Shown here: positions 6,701-8,161 of the stretch, piece after piece
Position numbering within the stretch: position 1 is the stretch's first letter
Layout: the number at the start of each line of letters is the position of its first letter
Source of the DNA: an uncultured Alistipes sp.
GTDB lineage: Bacteria > Bacteroidota > Bacteroidia > Bacteroidales > Rikenellaceae
Reading direction: 5' to 3'
DNA: 8,161 nucleotides
Assembly (NCBI GenBank): GCA_947174295.1
Contig: CAMWIG010000085.1
Coordinates: 1 to 8,161, forward strand
Translations under genes and position numbers: made by a program
Notes under the pieces: model-generated
The model's input: only the letters and a program-made list of their open reading frames with translations
The model's database searches: none
What the model was told of the DNA's origin: nothing

Positions 6701-7894
6701 ATGAAAAACATACTTGTCGCGGCCCTTCTTGCGGCTGCAATGCTCTCGACATCGGCCTGCGGCGGCTCCGACACTACTCCCGGCCCGAAACCCGAAGATC
6801 CGCCCGTCGTACCGCCCGTGTTCGAGTGGCCCGACCCCGGTTACGAGTCGTCGGACTATTCGGCCGACGGCAGGGTGGAGGTCTTGCAGCTGGCCTCGGA
6901 GGGTCGCGGCGTCGACGTGGTGTTCATGGGCGACGGCTTCTCCGATCGTCTGGTTGCCAACGGGCACTACGCCGAGATGATGAACCGCGCCGTCGAAGCC
7001 TTCTTCTCCGAGGAGCCCGTGCGCTCGTTCCGCCGGCTGTTCAACGTCTATGCGGTTACGGCCGTGTCGCGCAACGAGGTGGTGGGAGGCACGGCCGAGA
7101 CGGCTCTCGACTGCGACTTCGAGGACGGAACGACCGTCATAACGGGCGACGACAACGCCTGCCTGGCCTATGCCCAGTGCGTGCCCGAGCTTTGCGGGGA
7201 TGCCGATCGGCTGAACGAACTGGTCATCGTCGTGGTGGTGAACGAAATCCGCTGGGCCGGAACGTGCTATCCCTACGGGCCGTGGTCGATTCTCGACGGA
7301 GCGCCGCTCGCGGGCGATTACGGCCGCGGTTTCGCGGTGACATATTCGGCATACGCCGATTTCGACGATTTGACATATACGGTGGTGCACGAAGCCGTGG
7401 GGCATGGATTCGCCAAACTCGCCGACGAGTACTACTCGCCGGGCGAGTCGCTGTCGATATCCGACAGGCTCTACTACGAGAATACGCAGCAGTTCGGCTA
7501 CTGGCGCAACGTAGACTTCTCGGGTTCGGCCGACGGTTGCGCATGGAGTTTCTACCTCTCGGACGGTCGCTACGCCGGAACCGACGTGGGCTACTTCGCC
7601 GGCGGATGCTACTGCGAGTCGGGCGTGTGGCGCTCGTCGCAGCAGAGTCTGATGTTCTACACCGAGGGCGGATTCAATGCCGTAAGCCGCGAGTCGATAT
7701 ACCGCCGCATACACTCGCTGGCCTACGGCGATTCGTGGAGTTTCGATGCCGAGGAGTTCGCGGAGTGGGATTCGCGCTGCGTGGGTGCCGCCGCGCCGCG
7801 CCGAAGCATCCTGCGCGGACGCGAACCTCTGCCGCAGCCGCGCATCGTCGAGCCCGGGCGACGCAGGTTGGAGGTAAGGACGGGTGATTGTTAA
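6701..7894 (+). CDS. M64-family (IgA peptidase M64-like) zinc metallopeptidase lipoprotein
   Basis: Predicted envelope-anchored zinc endopeptidase of 397 residues. It has a signal peptide with lipobox TSAC (Cys20), a Pro-rich linker (27-45), and then the M64 signature VVFMGDGFSDR (73-83). Next come the FNVYAVTAVSRNEVVGG strand region (114-130), the LVIVVVVNEIRWAG strand (174-187), and the zinc site HEAVGHGFAKLADEY (230-244). His230, Glu231 and His235 are followed by Asp242 and Glu243. The spacing is HExxxH, one residue longer than classical HExxH. After the SLMFYTEGGFNAVSRESIYRRI region the family's PLPQPRIV-like end follows, with an Arg-rich tail and a last-residue Cys. There are ten Cys besides the lipid Cys. 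The substrate is unknown; the family name comes from a clostridial IgA protease and does not prove IgA cleavage here. An ATG at 6689 (four residues longer) is an equally possible start. Starts further upstream would overlap the promoter box. Confidence 0.88.
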   Translation: MKNILVAALLAAAMLSTSACGGSDTTPGPKPEDPPVVPPVFEWPDPGYESSDYSADGRVEVLQLASEGRGVDVVFMGDGFSDRLVANGHYAEMMNRAVEAFFSEEPVRSFRRLFNVYAVTAVSRNEVVGGTAETALDCDFEDGTTVITGDDNACLAYAQCVPELCGDADRLNELVIVVVVNEIRWAGTCYPYGPWSILDGAPLAGDYGRGFAVTYSAYADFDDLTYTVVHEAVGHGFAKLADEYYSPGESLSISDRLYYENTQQFGYWRNVDFSGSADGCAWSFYLSDGRYAGTDVGYFAGGCYCESGVWRSSQQSLMFYTEGGFNAVSRESIYRRIHSLAYGDSWSFDAEEFAEWDSRCVGAAAPRRSILRGREPLPQPRIVEPGRRRLEVRTGDC

Positions 7895-7909
7895 TAATTA
7901 TTTAACAAT
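7887..7909. repeat. AT-rich inverted repeat over the M64 stop codon
   Basis: ATTGTTAA (7887-7894) is repeated in inverted form as TTAACAAT (7902-7909), with a 7-base spacer that is itself AT-only. The left arm includes the TAA stop codon. With no T-run or GC pairs it is not a terminator; the real terminator lies 70 bases further on. Confidence 0.4.
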
Positions 7910-7979
7910 TCGCATTTTGCTTAATATCCGGATGTTCGACAGCTGAAAAAGTGTAAAATCGAAATCGGCATTCCTCTTT

Positions 7980-8018
7980 AATCGACCGAATCGTAATGAT
8001 TTCGGTCGATTCGTTTTT
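7980..8018 (+). terminator. Rho-independent terminator of the M64 gene
   Basis: A perfect 11-bp stem pairs AATCGACCGAA (7980-7990) with TTCGGTCGATT (8001-8011) around a 10-base loop. It is followed two bases later by five T (8014-8018). It ends the transcript 86 bases after the stop codon. The 228-base gap between the M64 stop and the next start holds only the inverted repeat, this terminator and the next promoter box; I see no small gene in it. Confidence 0.85.
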
Positions 8019-8061
8019 CGCGGGCCGCATGGCCGGGAGAACATGTTGAGGGTTAATTGCA

Positions 8062-8069
8062 TATATTTG
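8062..8069 (+). promoter_or_regulatory. -7 box for the gene at the right edge
   Basis: TATATTTG is a perfect TAnnTTTG match, placed after the M64 terminator and 53 bases before the next ATG. A TTG at 8046-8048 is only 13 bases upstream, too close for a normal -33 element. Predicted transcription begins near 8076. Confidence 0.55.
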
Positions 8070-8122
8070 TAACATCACCGCCGTTCGGCAACCGCTGTTA
8101 TTTAATCCTAAACTAAAAGTCT

Positions 8123-8161
8123 ATGAAGAAGTATTGTCTTTCGATGATGACTGCGGCAGCG
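8123..8161 (+). CDS. Start of an exported protein (5' fragment, runs off the right edge)
   Basis: Thirteen codons are visible, reading MKKYCLSMMTAAA. The two lysines followed by a hydrophobic, alanine-rich stretch look like the start of a signal peptide. An A-rich leader (CTAAACTAAAAGTCT) precedes the ATG, as is usual for Bacteroidota starts, and a promoter box lies at 8062-8069. The product cannot be identified from this fragment. Confidence 0.6.
   Translation, partial: MKKYCLSMMTAAA

Noticed and set aside
6826..7887. Second plus-strand frame of 353 codons inside the M64 gene
   Set aside because: Arg/Gly-rich out-of-frame shadow with no start context. The M64 frame has the zinc motif and signal peptide.

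Overview
The window looks like a stretch of ordinary chromosome from a GC-rich member of the Bacteroidota, most likely Alistipes or a relative (Rikenellaceae). This rests on the short-LID adenylate kinase, the very large DUF2723 membrane protein, the M64-type lipoprotein, lipoproteins lacking strong Shine-Dalgarno sites, and perfect TAnnTTTG boxes (the Bacteroides-type -7 element) upstream of every gene or operon. The genus is an inference from gene content and GC richness, not from a marker gene. No CRISPR array, insertion sequence, prophage gene, tRNA or rRNA was seen.

Layout. At the left edge lies the 5' part of rpsF (minus strand, running off the window). It is followed by adk (minus) and thiL (plus), which are divergent and share a 152-base control region. 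thiL ends in a perfect 16-bp terminator hairpin. A roughly 135-base convergent spacer with short GC-rich repeats separates it from a minus-strand two-gene operon. In transcription order this is a 1065-residue DUF2723 (TMEM260-like, GT-C fold) membrane protein, then an alpha/beta-hydrolase lipoprotein whose start overlaps the upstream stop by one base (TAATG). Divergent from that operon is a plus-strand M64-type zinc metallopeptidase lipoprotein, which ends in its own terminator. The first 13 codons of another exported protein, with its own promoter box, close the window.

How the genes relate. rpsF, adk and thiL are housekeeping functions: translation, adenine nucleotide balance and thiamine diphosphate synthesis. 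The right half concerns the cell envelope. The DUF2723 protein is probably a membrane glycosyltransferase with a large extracytoplasmic C-terminal part, translationally coupled to a periplasmic lipoprotein hydrolase. The adjacent metallopeptidase is also a lipoprotein.

I see no clear new multi-gene system. The points most worth following are a possible role of the DUF2723 protein in Bacteroidota protein O-glycosylation, the six-residue HExxxH zinc motif of the M64 protein, the Glu in place of Asp in the hydrolase triad, and a possibly structured leader in front of the peptidase gene.
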